Notes: generated by a model not told the origin, from the letters alone. A DNA stretch of 64,000 nt from Lachnospiraceae bacterium (GCA_910575075.1 CAJTCY010000021.1:22889-86888), one strand, 5' to 3'; counted from the first letter of the stretch, positions 29,039 through 38,131 are shown. A program made the numbers and translations.

Positions 29039-29225
29039 ATAGACCTCCTAAAATATAAACGATATGATTGGTAACAGTTCCGTCCCAGACATTTGCAAAG
29101 ACGCCTAAGGCAGAATGATTACCAGAATTACGTATCTATTATAAGCAATATTATAAAAAAAGAAAAGCATTTTTAAATTTGAGTTTCGCAATTGCCAAAA
29201 ACAGTGCGTTAGAAAGGAGACAGAT

Positions 29226-30359
29226 ATGTATAAATTGTTAAAGCAGGAAGGGAGAGCAAAGCGGGGAGAGTTTCATACAGTGCATGGCGTGATCCAGACG
29301 CCGGTGTTTATGAATGTGGGGACAGCGGCAGCCATCAAGGGTGCAGTGTCCACGGTAGATTTATATGAAATCGGCACGCAGGTTCAGCTCTCCAATACCT
29401 ATCATCTGCACGTTCGTCCAGGAGATGAGATTGTGAAAAAAATGGGAGGCCTGCATAAATTTATGGCATGGGACAGACCGATACTTACAGATTCTGGCGG
29501 ATTTCAGGTGTTTTCCCTGGCAAAACTCAGGAAAATCAAGGAGGAAGGGGTATATTTCAACTCTCATGTAGATGGGAGGAAGATTTTTATGGGGCCAGAA
29601 GAGAGCATGCAGATTCAGTCAAATCTTGCATCAACGATAGCCATGGCGTTTGACGAGTGTCCTTCCAGCGTGGCGGAGCGTTCTTATGTGGAACATTCTG
29701 TGGCACGGACGACCCGCTGGCTGAAACGGTGCAAACAGGAAATGCAAAGGCTAAATGGTTTGGAAAGTACCATTAACCAGAAGCAGATGCTATTTGGAAT
29801 CAATCAGGGGGCAATTTTTGAAGATATCCGCGTAGACCATGCCAGAGAAATTTCTGAGCTGGAACTGGATGGTTATGCCGTAGGAGGCCTGGCAGTGGGA
29901 GAAAGCCATGAAGAGATGTATCATATTCTGGATGTGACAGTGCCCAATCTGCCAGTGGATAAGCCAACGTATCTCATGGGGGTTGGGACTCCGGCAAATA
30001 TTTTGGAAGCAGTGGAGCGGGGAGTAGACTTCTTCGACTGTGTATATCCCAGCCGGAATGGACGGCATGGCCATGTATATACTAATCAGGGAAAAATGAA
30101 TCTTTTCAATCAGAAATACCAGTTGGATGCAAAACCTATTGAGGAAGGATGCCAGTGTCCGGCATGCAGGCATTACAGCCGGGCCTATATCCGCCATCTT
30201 CTGAAAGCCAAAGAAATGCTGGGAATGCGGCTTTGTGTTCTCCACAATCTCTATTTTTATAATACCATGATGGAAGAAATCAGAGATGCTCTGGATGTGG
30301 ATAAATTTCATTCTTATAAAGAAGAAAAACTGTATAGGATGAAACAGAGAAGAATATAA
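29226..30359 (+). CDS. tgt: Queuine tRNA-ribosyltransferase (Tgt)
   Basis: 377 aa TIM-barrel enzyme. 'NTYHLHVRPG' and 'LTDSGGFQVFSLAKL' contain the nucleophile-region Asp, 'DFFDCVYPSRNGRHGHVYT' the second catalytic Asp, and the C-terminal zinc site is 'CQCPACRHYSRAYIRHLLKA'. It exchanges guanine-34 for preQ1 in GUN tRNAs. yajC follows after 130 nt, the common tgt-yajC order. The start is ATG with GAAAGGAG upstream. Confidence 0.97.
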   Translation: MYKLLKQEGRAKRGEFHTVHGVIQTPVFMNVGTAAAIKGAVSTVDLYEIGTQVQLSNTYHLHVRPGDEIVKKMGGLHKFMAWDRPILTDSGGFQVFSLAKLRKIKEEGVYFNSHVDGRKIFMGPEESMQIQSNLASTIAMAFDECPSSVAERSYVEHSVARTTRWLKRCKQEMQRLNGLESTINQKQMLFGINQGAIFEDIRVDHAREISELELDGYAVGGLAVGESHEEMYHILDVTVPNLPVDKPTYLMGVGTPANILEAVERGVDFFDCVYPSRNGRHGHVYTNQGKMNLFNQKYQLDAKPIEEGCQCPACRHYSRAYIRHLLKAKEMLGMRLCVLHNLYFYNTMMEEIRDALDVDKFHSYKEEKLYRMKQRRI

Positions 30360-30385
30360 AAATCTTATAAAATATCGGAAAAGGC

Positions 30386-30414
30386 TTGCTCTTAGGCGCT
30401 ATTTTGTGTAGAAT
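30386..30414 (+). promoter_or_regulatory. Predicted promoter upstream of yajC
   Basis: TTGCTC (30386-30391), 17-nt spacer, TAGAAT (30409-30414). This would give yajC its own transcript in addition to read-through from tgt. Confidence 0.6.
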
Positions 30415-30489
30415 AGTATAAGCGCGTAAAATGGCGTAAGAGAAAATGAGGTCCTGAATAGGAAAGTATGAGAACCAGGAGGAAAGAAA

Positions 30490-30813
30490 ATGTCTATTTT
30501 AGCTCAGGAAGCAGCAGGCGGTATGACCGGATTTTCCTTAATTTGGATTGTGGTTATGCTGGTAGCCCTTTATTTTATGATGATTCGTCCCCAGCAAAAG
30601 GAAACGAAACGTAAAAACGCAATGATGGCAGAACTTGCTGTGGGAGACACAATTCTCACTACAAGTGGATTTTATGGCACTGTGATTGACATTACAGAAG
30701 ACACTGTGATTGTAGAATTTGGCAATAACAAGAACTGTCGTATTCCAATGCAGAAATCAGCCATTGCATTGGTGGAAAAGCCCGAGGATGCAGTGGAAAA
30801 AGAGAATAAATAA
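30490..30813 (+). CDS. yajC: Preprotein translocase subunit YajC
   Basis: 107 aa: one N-terminal transmembrane helix ('FSLIWIVVMLVALYFMMIRP'), then the YajC hallmark 'RPQQKETKRKNAMMAELAVG' and the small beta domain 'GDTILTTSGFYGTVIDI'. It associates with SecDF at the Sec translocon. AGGAGG lies 6 nt before the ATG. A strong terminator follows. Confidence 0.96.
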   Translation: MSILAQEAAGGMTGFSLIWIVVMLVALYFMMIRPQQKETKRKNAMMAELAVGDTILTTSGFYGTVIDITEDTVIVEFGNNKNCRIPMQKSAIALVEKPEDAVEKENK

Positions 30814-30820
30814 TAAAGTA

Positions 30821-30852
30821 AAAACACTCTCGGCTTTTGGCGGGAGTGTTTT
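30821..30852 (+). terminator. Rho-independent terminator after yajC
   Basis: AAAACACTCTCG and CGGGAGTGTTTT form the stem around GCTTTTGG, ending in a T-run. Confidence 0.88.
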
Positions 30853-30867
30853 AATCGTATATTTGAC

Positions 30868-31060
30868 TTGAGTTTCCCCATTTTTACAATAACCGATATT
30901 TTAGTACCAAAAGGTCTTGCTGCCTTTGGCAGCATAGACATCTTGCACAAAAAGTGTCTGGAAAGCTAGCTTTCCATAGCACTTTTCTGTGCAAAGTGTT
31001 TCCATCACTTTGTGCTGGAAACCTTTTGGTACTATAAAATCAAAAATGGGGAAACTCAAA
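30868..31060. repeat. Family A multi-hairpin repeat, copy 3
   Basis: Arms TTGAGTTTCCCCATTTTT / AAAAATGGGGAAACTCAA and TTTTAGTACCAAAAGG / CCTTTTGGTACTATAAAA. Internal hairpins are GCTGCC-TTT-GGCAGC; the long TTGCACAAAAAGTG hairpin with the GGAAAGCTAGCTTTCC tip; and TTTCCATCAC-TTT-GTGCTGGAAA. Flanked by a perfect 10-bp direct repeat TATATTTGAC (30858-30867 and 31061-31070). Confidence 0.9.
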
Positions 31061-31065
31061 TATAT

Positions 31066-31096
31066 TTGACAGTTGAAATCTAAAGATAAATATAAT
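31066..31096 (+). promoter_or_regulatory. Predicted leuB promoter rebuilt by a target-site duplication
   Basis: TTGACA (31066-31071) and TATAAT (31091-31096), 19-nt spacer. The first five bases of the -35 box belong to the right-hand direct repeat of family A copy 3. Confidence 0.62.
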
Positions 31097-31145
31097 ATAA
31101 TTACTGATAAAATTCAGAAACACAAGTCAGGAAGGAAGAGAGAAG

Positions 31146-32249
31146 ATGAATTATCAGGTTGGAGTAATTTCCGGGGATGGAATAGGACCGGAGATTGTGA
31201 AAGAAGCAAAGAAGGTTTTAAATAAAGTGGGAGAGGTGTTTGGACACACCTTTTCTTATGATGAGATTTTAATGGGCGGCGTTTCCATTGATGCCACAGG
31301 AGTTCCTCTGACTGAGGAAGCCATTGAACAGGCGCAGAAAGCAGACGCAGTGCTGATGGGATCAATCGGCGGAAATACGAGTACTTCTCCGTGGTATCAG
31401 CTTCCACCGGAGTTAAGGCCGGAGGCAGGTCTCTTAAAACTTCGGAAATCTTTGAATTTGTTTGCGAATTTAAGGCCGGCGTATCTGTATGAAGAATTAA
31501 AGGAGGCATGTCCTCTCCGGGATGATATTATTGGCGACGGATTTGACATGATGATTATGCGTGAACTGACAGGAGGATTGTACTTTGGCGACCGGGTGAC
31601 AGAAGAACGGGACGGAGTGATGACGGCAGAGGATACTCTTACATACAATGAGACAGAGATCCGAAGAATTGCAAAGCGTGGCTTTGATATTGCAATGAAG
31701 CGCAGAAAGAAAGTAACCAGCGTGGATAAGGCAAATGTGCTTGATTCTTCCCGGCTGTGGAGAAAAATTGTGGAAGAAGTGGCGAAGGATTATCCGGAAG
31801 TGGAACTTGAGCATATGCTGGTAGATAACTGTGCCATGCAGCTTGTGAAAGATCCAGGTCAGTTTGATGTGATTTTGACAGAGAATATGTTTGGTGATAT
31901 ATTATCGGATGAGGCCAGTATGGTGACAGGTTCCATCGGAATGCTCTCATCAGCCAGCCTGAATGACACAAAATTCGGTCTGTATGAGCCAAGCGGCGGT
32001 TCTGCGCCGGATATTGCCGGCAAGGGGATTGCCAATCCGATTGCGACAATTTTAAGCGTGGCAATGATGCTGCGGTATTCTTTTGATTTGGACAGAGAGG
32101 CAGATGCAGTGGAACATGCAGTGCGGCAGGTTCTGAAAGAGAACTTCCGAACCATTGATATTATGCCTCAGGATGAGAATAAAAAAGTTTCTGTAACCCA
32201 GGTGGGGACAGCCAGGATGGGAGATTTGATTGCAGAGAGGATAAAATAG
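31146..32249 (+). CDS. leuB: 3-isopropylmalate dehydrogenase LeuB
   Basis: 367 aa isocitrate/isopropylmalate dehydrogenase. '[20 protein letters not shown]' is the N-terminal signature, '[20 protein letters not shown]' the substrate-binding arginine region specific to IPMDH, '[20 protein letters not shown]' carries the catalytic Lys, and '[20 protein letters not shown]' the Asp metal ligands. It oxidises 3-isopropylmalate in leucine synthesis. leuA, leuC and leuD are not in the window. No T-box leader is visible. ilvB-type acetolactate synthase follows after 18 nt. Confidence 0.96.
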   Translation: MNYQVGVISGDGIGPEIVKEAKKVLNKVGEVFGHTFSYDEILMGGVSIDATGVPLTEEAIEQAQKADAVLMGSIGGNTSTSPWYQLPPELRPEAGLLKLRKSLNLFANLRPAYLYEELKEACPLRDDIIGDGFDMMIMRELTGGLYFGDRVTEERDGVMTAEDTLTYNETEIRRIAKRGFDIAMKRRKKVTSVDKANVLDSSRLWRKIVEEVAKDYPEVELEHMLVDNCAMQLVKDPGQFDVILTENMFGDILSDEASMVTGSIGMLSSASLNDTKFGLYEPSGGSAPDIAGKGIANPIATILSVAMMLRYSFDLDREADAVEHAVRQVLKENFRTIDIMPQDENKKVSVTQVGTARMGDLIAERIK

Positions 32250-32267
32250 AAAGCGAGGAACGATGAT

Positions 32268-33944
32268 ATGCAGATGACAGGAGCACAGATTGTTATTGAG
32301 TGTCTGAAAGAGCAAGGTGTGGATACTGTCTTTGGTTATCCGGGAGGAGCCATTTTAAATGTGTATGATGAATTATATAAACACCGTCATGAAATAAAGC
32401 ATGTACTGACTTCCCACGAACAGGGCGCCAGTCATGCGGCAGATGGCTATGCACGTGCCACTGGCAAAGCGGGCGTCTGCCTTGCCACTTCAGGGCCGGG
32501 AGCTACGAATCTGGTTACAGGCATTGCCACAGCGTATATGGATTCAGTGCCTGTGGTAGCCCTGACCTGTAACGTGGGGGTATCCCTGCTTGGGAAAGAC
32601 AGTTTTCAGGAGATTGATATCGCAGGAATTACCACGCCGATTACAAAACATAATTTTATTGTGAAAGATGTGGAAAAGCTTGCCGAGACTATCCGGCGTG
32701 CGTTTCGTATTGCTCAAAAAGGCAGACCAGGTCCGGTACTGGTGGATATTCCCAAAGATATCACAGAGAAGAAGACAGAATTTCAGCCAATTGTTGTAGA
32801 ACCAGAAGAGCGTTATGCAGAAAATATTACGGAAGAAGCGCTGGAGCATGCTGTGAAGCTCATTCAAAAATCACATAAACCATATCTGTTTGTGGGTGGA
32901 GGAGCTGTCATATCTGGGGCAAGCCGGGAACTTCTGGAATTTGTGGAAAAAGTGCAGGTTCCGGTTTCGGATTCTCTGATGGGGAAAGGCGCCTTTGACG
33001 GAAATCATAAATTATATACAGGAATGCTGGGCATGCATGGAACGAAGACTTCTAATTATGGCGTCAGTGAGTGCGATCTTTTGATTGCAGTTGGCGTCCG
33101 TTTCAGCGACCGCGTAACTGGGAATGCGAAAAAGTTTGCGAAGAATGCCAAAATCCTTCAGTTTGACATTGACCCGGCAGAGATCAATAAGAATATAGTA
33201 ACAGATGCCCATATTGTAGGTGATATCAAAGAGATTCTCACACGTTTGAATCAGAGGATTGACCAGCAGGATCATGCAGAGTGGATTGCGCAGATCATGG
33301 AATATAAGGAAAAATATCCTTTGAAATATGTGGATCATGGATTAACTGGACCATATATTATAGAAGAAATCTATCGTCAGACAAAAGGTGACGCTGTTAT
33401 GGTGACAGAAGTAGGGCAGCATCAAATGTGGGCGGCACAGTATTATAAATACAGGAATCCCAGAACCCTGATTACATCGGGGGGACTTGGAACTATGGGT
33501 TATGGGCTGGGCGCTGCCATTGGAGCCCAGATAGCAAATCCGGATAAACAGGTGGTAAACATTGCAGGAGACGGCTGTTTCCGTATGAATATGAATGAAA
33601 TCGCGACGGCGGTGCGGCAGAAACTTCCTTTGATACAGGTGGTTGTCAATAATCATGTTCTGGGAATGGTACGTCAGTGGCAGACATTATTCTATCAGAA
33701 GCATTATTCTGCTACTGTTTTGGATGACAGCGTGGATTTTGTGAAAGTGGCGGAGGCTATGGGAGCAGTGGGAATCCGGGCTGCTTCCAGAGAGGAATTC
33801 CAGCAGGCTTTTGCTAAGGCGCTTACAAGTGAGATGCCGGTATTGATAGATTGCATGATTGACAGTGATGACAAGGTGTGGCCGATGGTTGCGCCGGGAA
33901 GAGCAATCAGCGAGGCGTTTGACGGAGATGATATTAAAGAGTAA
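32268..33944 (+). CDS. ilvB: Acetolactate synthase, large (catalytic) subunit
   Basis: 558 aa ThDP enzyme. 'VFGYPGGAILNVYDEL' and 'HVLTSHEQGASHAADGYARA' contain the ThDP-activating Glu, 'DKQVVNIAGDGCFRMNMNEI' the ThDP/Mg signature (GDG...N), and 'LGMVRQWQTLFY' the characteristic quasi-loop. It forms acetolactate or acetohydroxybutyrate, the first common step for branched-chain amino acids. The regulatory small subunit (ilvN/ilvH) is not adjacent. Start ATG at 32268; a second in-frame ATG (32274) is possible. Co-transcribed with leuB. Confidence 0.95.
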   Translation: MQMTGAQIVIECLKEQGVDTVFGYPGGAILNVYDELYKHRHEIKHVLTSHEQGASHAADGYARATGKAGVCLATSGPGATNLVTGIATAYMDSVPVVALTCNVGVSLLGKDSFQEIDIAGITTPITKHNFIVKDVEKLAETIRRAFRIAQKGRPGPVLVDIPKDITEKKTEFQPIVVEPEERYAENITEEALEHAVKLIQKSHKPYLFVGGGAVISGASRELLEFVEKVQVPVSDSLMGKGAFDGNHKLYTGMLGMHGTKTSNYGVSECDLLIAVGVRFSDRVTGNAKKFAKNAKILQFDIDPAEINKNIVTDAHIVGDIKEILTRLNQRIDQQDHAEWIAQIMEYKEKYPLKYVDHGLTGPYIIEEIYRQTKGDAVMVTEVGQHQMWAAQYYKYRNPRTLITSGGLGTMGYGLGAAIGAQIANPDKQVVNIAGDGCFRMNMNEIATAVRQKLPLIQVVVNNHVLGMVRQWQTLFYQKHYSATVLDDSVDFVKVAEAMGAVGIRAASREEFQQAFAKALTSEMPVLIDCMIDSDDKVWPMVAPGRAISEAFDGDDIKE

Positions 33945-34030
33945 AAATTGAGGAATGCCGTTTGTCCTTATCAAGAAGCGTGACAAATACTTTTGTGCGC
34001 TGATGCAGTACATTGGAGGTGTCTATCTTA

Positions 34031-34107
34031 GTCGGAGACAGGACTTTTGCTGAGGCATATTTGCTTAATTCATTACTAAAATGATAAGAGCGGGAGTTTT
34101 CTCCGAC
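34031..34107 (+). other. Possible structured leader before serC
   Basis: In the 215-nt gap, GTCGGAGA (34031-34038) is complementary to TCTCCGAC (34100-34107) with a 61-nt loop. No known riboswitch or T-box core was recognised. The rest of the gap shows nothing clear. Confidence 0.3.
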
Positions 34108-34158
34108 AGGATAATTTTCTATAGAACTAACAGCACAAGCAGTAAGAGGAGGAAAAAG

Positions 34159-35238
34159 ATGAGCAGAGTTTATAATTTTTCCGCAGGACCAGCAGTTCTG
34201 CCAGAAGAGGTTTTGCGTGAAGCAGCAGAGGAAATGATGGATTACAGAGGAAGCGGAATGTCCGTAATGGAAATGAGCCATCGCTCTAAGGTTTATGATA
34301 CAATTATCAAGGAAGCAGAGGCAGATTTGAGAGAGCTTATGAATATTCCTGATAATTATAAGGTATTGTTCCTGCAGGGAGGGGCTTCTCAGCAGTTTGC
34401 AATGATACCTATGAATCTGATGAAGAATAAGAAGGCAGCTTATATTGTAACTGGCCAATGGGCAAAGAAAGCATACCAGGAAGGGCAGCTCTATGGAGAA
34501 GCCGTAAAGGTTGCTTCCTCAGAAGATGAGACGTTCTCTTATATTCCAGATTGCTCAGATCTGGATATTCCGGAAGATGCAGATTATGTCTATATTTGTG
34601 AAAACAATACCATTTATGGAACAAAATATAAGACACTGCCTAATACCAAGGGACATACGCTGGTGGCAGACGTGTCTTCCTGTTTCTTATCTGAGCCGGT
34701 GGACGTATCAAAATACGGTATCATTTATGGCGGTGTGCAGAAAAATATTGGTCCTGCCGGTGTAGTAATCGTAATTATCCGTGAAGACCTGATTACCGAA
34801 GATACGTTACCGGGAACTCCTACCATGCTCAAATATAAAACGCATGCAGATGCGGATTCTCTTTATAATACGCCGCCTGCTTATGGAATCTATATTTGCG
34901 GAAAAGTGTTTCAGTGGATTAAGAAAATGGGCGGGCTTTCGGTAATAAAGCAGCGCAATGAGGACAAAGCAAAGCTTTTATATGATTTCCTGGATCAAAG
35001 CAAGATGTTTAAAGGAACTGTGAGAAAGGAAGACCGTTCCCTGATGAATGTTCCTTTTGTCACAGGAGACAAGGAGCTGGATGCAAAGTTTGTCAAGGAA
35101 GCAGAGGCAGCAGGATTTGTGAATCTTAAGGGTCACAGAACCGTAGGCGGTATGCGTGCCAGCATATACAATGCGATGCCCAAGGAAGGCGTAGAGAAAT
35201 TAGTGGAATTTATGAAAAAGTTTGAAGAGGAGAATTAA
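34159..35238 (+). CDS. serC: Phosphoserine aminotransferase SerC
   Basis: 359 aa from the ATG at 34159 (MSRVYNFSAGPAVLPEEVL), preceded by AGAGGAGG; a longer ATG frame from 34081 lacks a site. The PLP enzyme signature includes 'VLFLQGGASQQFAMIPMNL', 'LVADVSSCFLSEPVDVSKYG' and 'IYGGVQKNIGPAGVVIVI' with the Schiff-base Lys, and C-terminal 'GFVNLKGHRTVGGMRASIYN'. It converts 3-phosphohydroxypyruvate to phosphoserine. The next gene, 1 nt downstream, encodes the dehydrogenase for the preceding step. Confidence 0.97.
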   Translation: MSRVYNFSAGPAVLPEEVLREAAEEMMDYRGSGMSVMEMSHRSKVYDTIIKEAEADLRELMNIPDNYKVLFLQGGASQQFAMIPMNLMKNKKAAYIVTGQWAKKAYQEGQLYGEAVKVASSEDETFSYIPDCSDLDIPEDADYVYICENNTIYGTKYKTLPNTKGHTLVADVSSCFLSEPVDVSKYGIIYGGVQKNIGPAGVVIVIIREDLITEDTLPGTPTMLKYKTHADADSLYNTPPAYGIYICGKVFQWIKKMGGLSVIKQRNEDKAKLLYDFLDQSKMFKGTVRKEDRSLMNVPFVTGDKELDAKFVKEAEAAGFVNLKGHRTVGGMRASIYNAMPKEGVEKLVEFMKKFEEEN

Positions 35239-35239
35239 G

Positions 35240-36403
35240 ATGTTTCAATATTATTGCTTAAATCCAATTGCCAGCGTAGGATTAGATCTGTTTGGCGGGG
35301 ATTATACAAAGACAGAAGAGATTTCAGAGGCACAGGCAATTCTTGTAAGAAGCGCTGCCATGCATGATATGGAGCTGCCGGAGGGGCTTGAGGCCGTTGC
35401 AAGGGCAGGAGCTGGAGTGAATAACATTCCTCTGGTTAAATGTGCGGATCAGGGAGTCGTGGTATTTAATACTCCTGGAGCAAATGCCAATGGCGTAAAA
35501 GAGTTGGTATTTGCAGGCATGCTTCTTGCTTCTCGTGATATTACTGGAGGAATCAACTGGGTACTGGAGAACAAAGACAGTGAGACCGTTGGAAAGGATG
35601 CTGAGAAGGCGAAGAAGGCGTTTGCAGGCTGCGAGATTTCTGGTAAGAAGCTGGGCGTTATTGGGTTGGGAGCCATTGGAGTAAAGGTTGCAAATGCAGC
35701 CACACACCTTGGCATGGAGGTATATGGTTATGATCCCTATATTTCTGTAAATGCAGCCTGGAATTTGTCCAGAAGCGTGAAACATATCAGCAATGTGGAG
35801 GACATCTATCAGGAATGCGACTATATTACCATTCATGTGCCGCTGCTGGATGCCACCAGAAAGATGTTGAATCAGGAAGCATTTGCAATGATGAAGAAAG
35901 GCGTTGTAATTTTGAATTTTGCAAGGGACCTTCTGGTAGATGAGGAAGCAGTTCTTCAGGCAATAGGTGAGGGAAAAGTGAAGAAATATGTCTCTGATTT
36001 CCCTAACAGCACTACAGCGGGAAAAGAAGGATGCATCGTGATTCCTCATTTAGGAGCTTCCACAGCGGAATCCGAGGACAATTGTGCCGTGATGGCGGTT
36101 CAGGAGCTTAAGGAATACCTGGAAAATGGAAATATCCATAATTCTGTGAATTTTCCCAATTGTGACATGGGTGTCTGTACTGCGGCAGGCCGTGTGGCAA
36201 TCCTGCATAAAAATGTCAAAGGATTAATCGGCAAATATACTGCTGTAATGGGAAATAATAATATCAACATTTCTGATATGACCAATAAGAGCCGTGGAGA
36301 CTATGCATATTCATTGCTGGATATTGATTCTTCAGTAACGGAGGCAGCCGTGGAGCAGCTTAAGAAGATTGAAGGCGTGCTGAAAGTCAGAGTAATTAAA
36401 TAA
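35240..36403 (+). CDS. serA: D-3-phosphoglycerate dehydrogenase (short, ACT-type)
   Basis: 387 aa from the ATG at 35240 (MFQYYCLNPIASVGLDLFG), with GAAGAGGAG inside the serC end. It is a D-2-hydroxyacid dehydrogenase with NAD fold 'KLGVIGLGAIGVKVANAATH', 'ILNFARDLLVDEEAVLQAI' carrying the catalytic Arg, and 'VIPHLGASTAESEDN' with the catalytic His. A C-terminal ACT domain (about 315-387, 'RVAILHKNVKGLIGKYTAVM') suggests serine feedback. Together with serC it makes phosphoserine. Confidence 0.95.
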   Translation: MFQYYCLNPIASVGLDLFGGDYTKTEEISEAQAILVRSAAMHDMELPEGLEAVARAGAGVNNIPLVKCADQGVVVFNTPGANANGVKELVFAGMLLASRDITGGINWVLENKDSETVGKDAEKAKKAFAGCEISGKKLGVIGLGAIGVKVANAATHLGMEVYGYDPYISVNAAWNLSRSVKHISNVEDIYQECDYITIHVPLLDATRKMLNQEAFAMMKKGVVILNFARDLLVDEEAVLQAIGEGKVKKYVSDFPNSTTAGKEGCIVIPHLGASTAESEDNCAVMAVQELKEYLENGNIHNSVNFPNCDMGVCTAAGRVAILHKNVKGLIGKYTAVMGNNNINISDMTNKSRGDYAYSLLDIDSSVTEAAVEQLKKIEGVLKVRVIK

Positions 36404-36496
36404 TAAATGCAATAAGCAATAAACCAGACGGCTGTGTCTGGCGGATAGTTGATATATGCTGTAAAAGCCGATGACTTTAATATGGCGGTTGATTAG

Positions 36497-36552
36497 AAAG
36501 AAGGGGCTGGCACCTGTGATTGAAATCATGGATGTAACAGTCCCTTTTGTAA
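36497..36552. terminator. Possible bidirectional terminator between serA and the HD-domain gene
   Basis: AAAGAAGGGGCTG pairs imperfectly with CAGTCCCTTTT around a CACCTGTGATTGAAATCATGGATG loop that itself folds (GTGATT-GA-AATCAT). Both flanks are A/T-rich. The GGGGCTG start resembles family B arms, so it may be a degenerate repeat. Confidence 0.45.
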
Positions 36553-36553
36553 G

Positions 36554-37825
36554 TCAATATTTATTGTTATAATGAAGCAGAATCATATTAAGAGAATGAT
36601 CTTCATCCATCATACGGTGATAGGTGTTGTAAATGCTGGCACATGCATTCTGGGTCTTTTCAATAATCTGGTCGAACGATTTCTCCAGTACCCGCAGAAT
36701 TACATCATTCATTTGGCAAACCTGATATTTCATCCGCAGAAATTTAAGGAGTTTGGGATGATGGTACAGCGAAACATTCCGCTCCGAAGTCAGCGAATTA
36801 CTCATCAGGTAAGAAAGTGCCACAATCTCTGCCGCCGGGACCGGAATAAAATCTAACGGACGATTAGTTGCCCAGCATTCCAGAAGAAGGAAAGACTCGT
36901 TGATCGTATTAAGAATCTGTGATTCCACGCTTCCAGAAAGGATATCTCTTGTGATGTCCTGAGTGGAGGTTCGGTATAACTGTGTCAGATACTGGTCATA
37001 GTCTGCCGTATTGTTCAATTTGGAAGGCAGTGAGATTTTGCCGATATTATGAAGCAATGTGGCAAGTTGGATTGTTTTCCTGGAATTTGGCGTCATTTTC
37101 AAATTGTGTGAAAGATTTTCACTCAATTGTACAGCATAGTTAGTGTGCAGAGCTGTATAGTCGTTCCGGAAATCCACGGAGAAAATAAAGGTCATAAGAT
37201 AGTTATGTATCTGTGCCTCCGTGAGAGTGAAGTAATCCCGGGTATAGCAGCTTAATTCATTCTGATATTCCATGGAATGCATATGTTCCAATATATGATG
37301 CTTCTGTTCAGCCTGTTGAAACCAGCGTATATCAGAGGGAAGAAAAACAGTCCCTGAACACTTCTCCAAGAAAGAATTCAAGCCTTCTTTACCGTTCAAA
37401 ACACAGAAAATGTCAATCCGGTCTGCAAGATAGATCAGTTTGGCAATATCTCTGTGGTAATTGCTGATAGGAACCGGATAATATTGTGCGTTACAGTGAT
37501 GATGATATAATACAATATCTGCGTATTCTGGCAGAGGGGAAAAGGTTTTAAAGAGAAGATAGCCAAACACAGAATGTTCCATAGAATCATTAAGGTCAAA
37601 ACTGAGCATGGAATCAATTTCTTTCTCTTTGTAAGCCCCAATATCATGAAGCAGTCCCAGCATAAATATGTCATGTTTTTCCTGCTGGGTGTAACGATGC
37701 GTCTCTTCCAGCATTTTCATAAGAATATAGGCAACACGTTCTCCATGGTTGATAAGTCTTGAGTCCAGATGGTGAAAGGATTGACAGATGACATCAACGA
37801 TATTGATTAACGGTGGTCCATTCAT
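36554..37825 (-). CDS. Tandem HD-domain protein with a degenerate second domain
   Basis: 423 aa from the ATG at 37825 (MNGPPLINIVDVI), which has GGAGG 8 nt upstream; the ATG at 37840 lies before that site. The first domain (about 15-150) has HD-phosphohydrolase motifs 'RLINHGERVAYI', 'LGLLHDIGAYKEKE', 'MEHSVFGYLLF' and 'VLYHHH'. The second (about 220-400) reads 'RKTIQLATLLHNIGKISLPSK', with HN in place of HD and no GYP, so it is probably inactive. Such proteins may act on cyclic di-nucleotides or nucleotides; the substrate cannot be assigned. It is transcribed alone. Confidence 0.78.
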   Translation of the reverse strand: MNGPPLINIVDVICQSFHHLDSRLINHGERVAYILMKMLEETHRYTQQEKHDIFMLGLLHDIGAYKEKEIDSMLSFDLNDSMEHSVFGYLLFKTFSPLPEYADIVLYHHHCNAQYYPVPISNYHRDIAKLIYLADRIDIFCVLNGKEGLNSFLEKCSGTVFLPSDIRWFQQAEQKHHILEHMHSMEYQNELSCYTRDYFTLTEAQIHNYLMTFIFSVDFRNDYTALHTNYAVQLSENLSHNLKMTPNSRKTIQLATLLHNIGKISLPSKLNNTADYDQYLTQLYRTSTQDITRDILSGSVESQILNTINESFLLLECWATNRPLDFIPVPAAEIVALSYLMSNSLTSERNVSLYHHPKLLKFLRMKYQVCQMNDVILRVLEKSFDQIIEKTQNACASIYNTYHRMMDEDHSLNMILLHYNNKY

Positions 37826-37965
37826 AGCACATACCTCCATTCAAAAATAATCTGTTAAAATATCATTTGCTTTACGTGCATAATCTATACTATAATTATA
37901 GTAAATTTGCTATACAGTGTCAACAAGACAATCTTGTAAAATGGAAGAAAAATGTACAAATTATA

Positions 37966-38131
37966 CTAGTACAACGAATATTAAGTAATTAACATCTTCA
38001 CTTGCCTAATTGTCCAGCTACTATGTCAGAAAACCTAGCCGTAGCCACCGCTACGCCGTCGTTTTTCTTCCTTGTATCTGAAACAATTATCCTGCGTGAA
38101 TATATCAAAGACTTAATTTTCGTTGTACTAG
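37966..38131. repeat. Family D element, copy 1 (158 bp between CTAG repeats)
   Basis: The element 37970-38127 has terminal inverted repeats TACAACGAATATTAAGT / ACTTAATTTTCGTTGTA and is bounded on both sides by CTAG. A central hairpin is CGTAGC-CACC-GCTACG. It lies between the divergent HD gene and mscS, and an inverted near-identical copy is at 39480-39637. No coding capacity; MITE-like. Confidence 0.88.

Noticed and set aside
29170..29200. Family A-like end (TTTGAGTTTCGC) upstream of tgt
   Set aside because: Only one short arm-like word; no partner arm or internal hairpins nearby.
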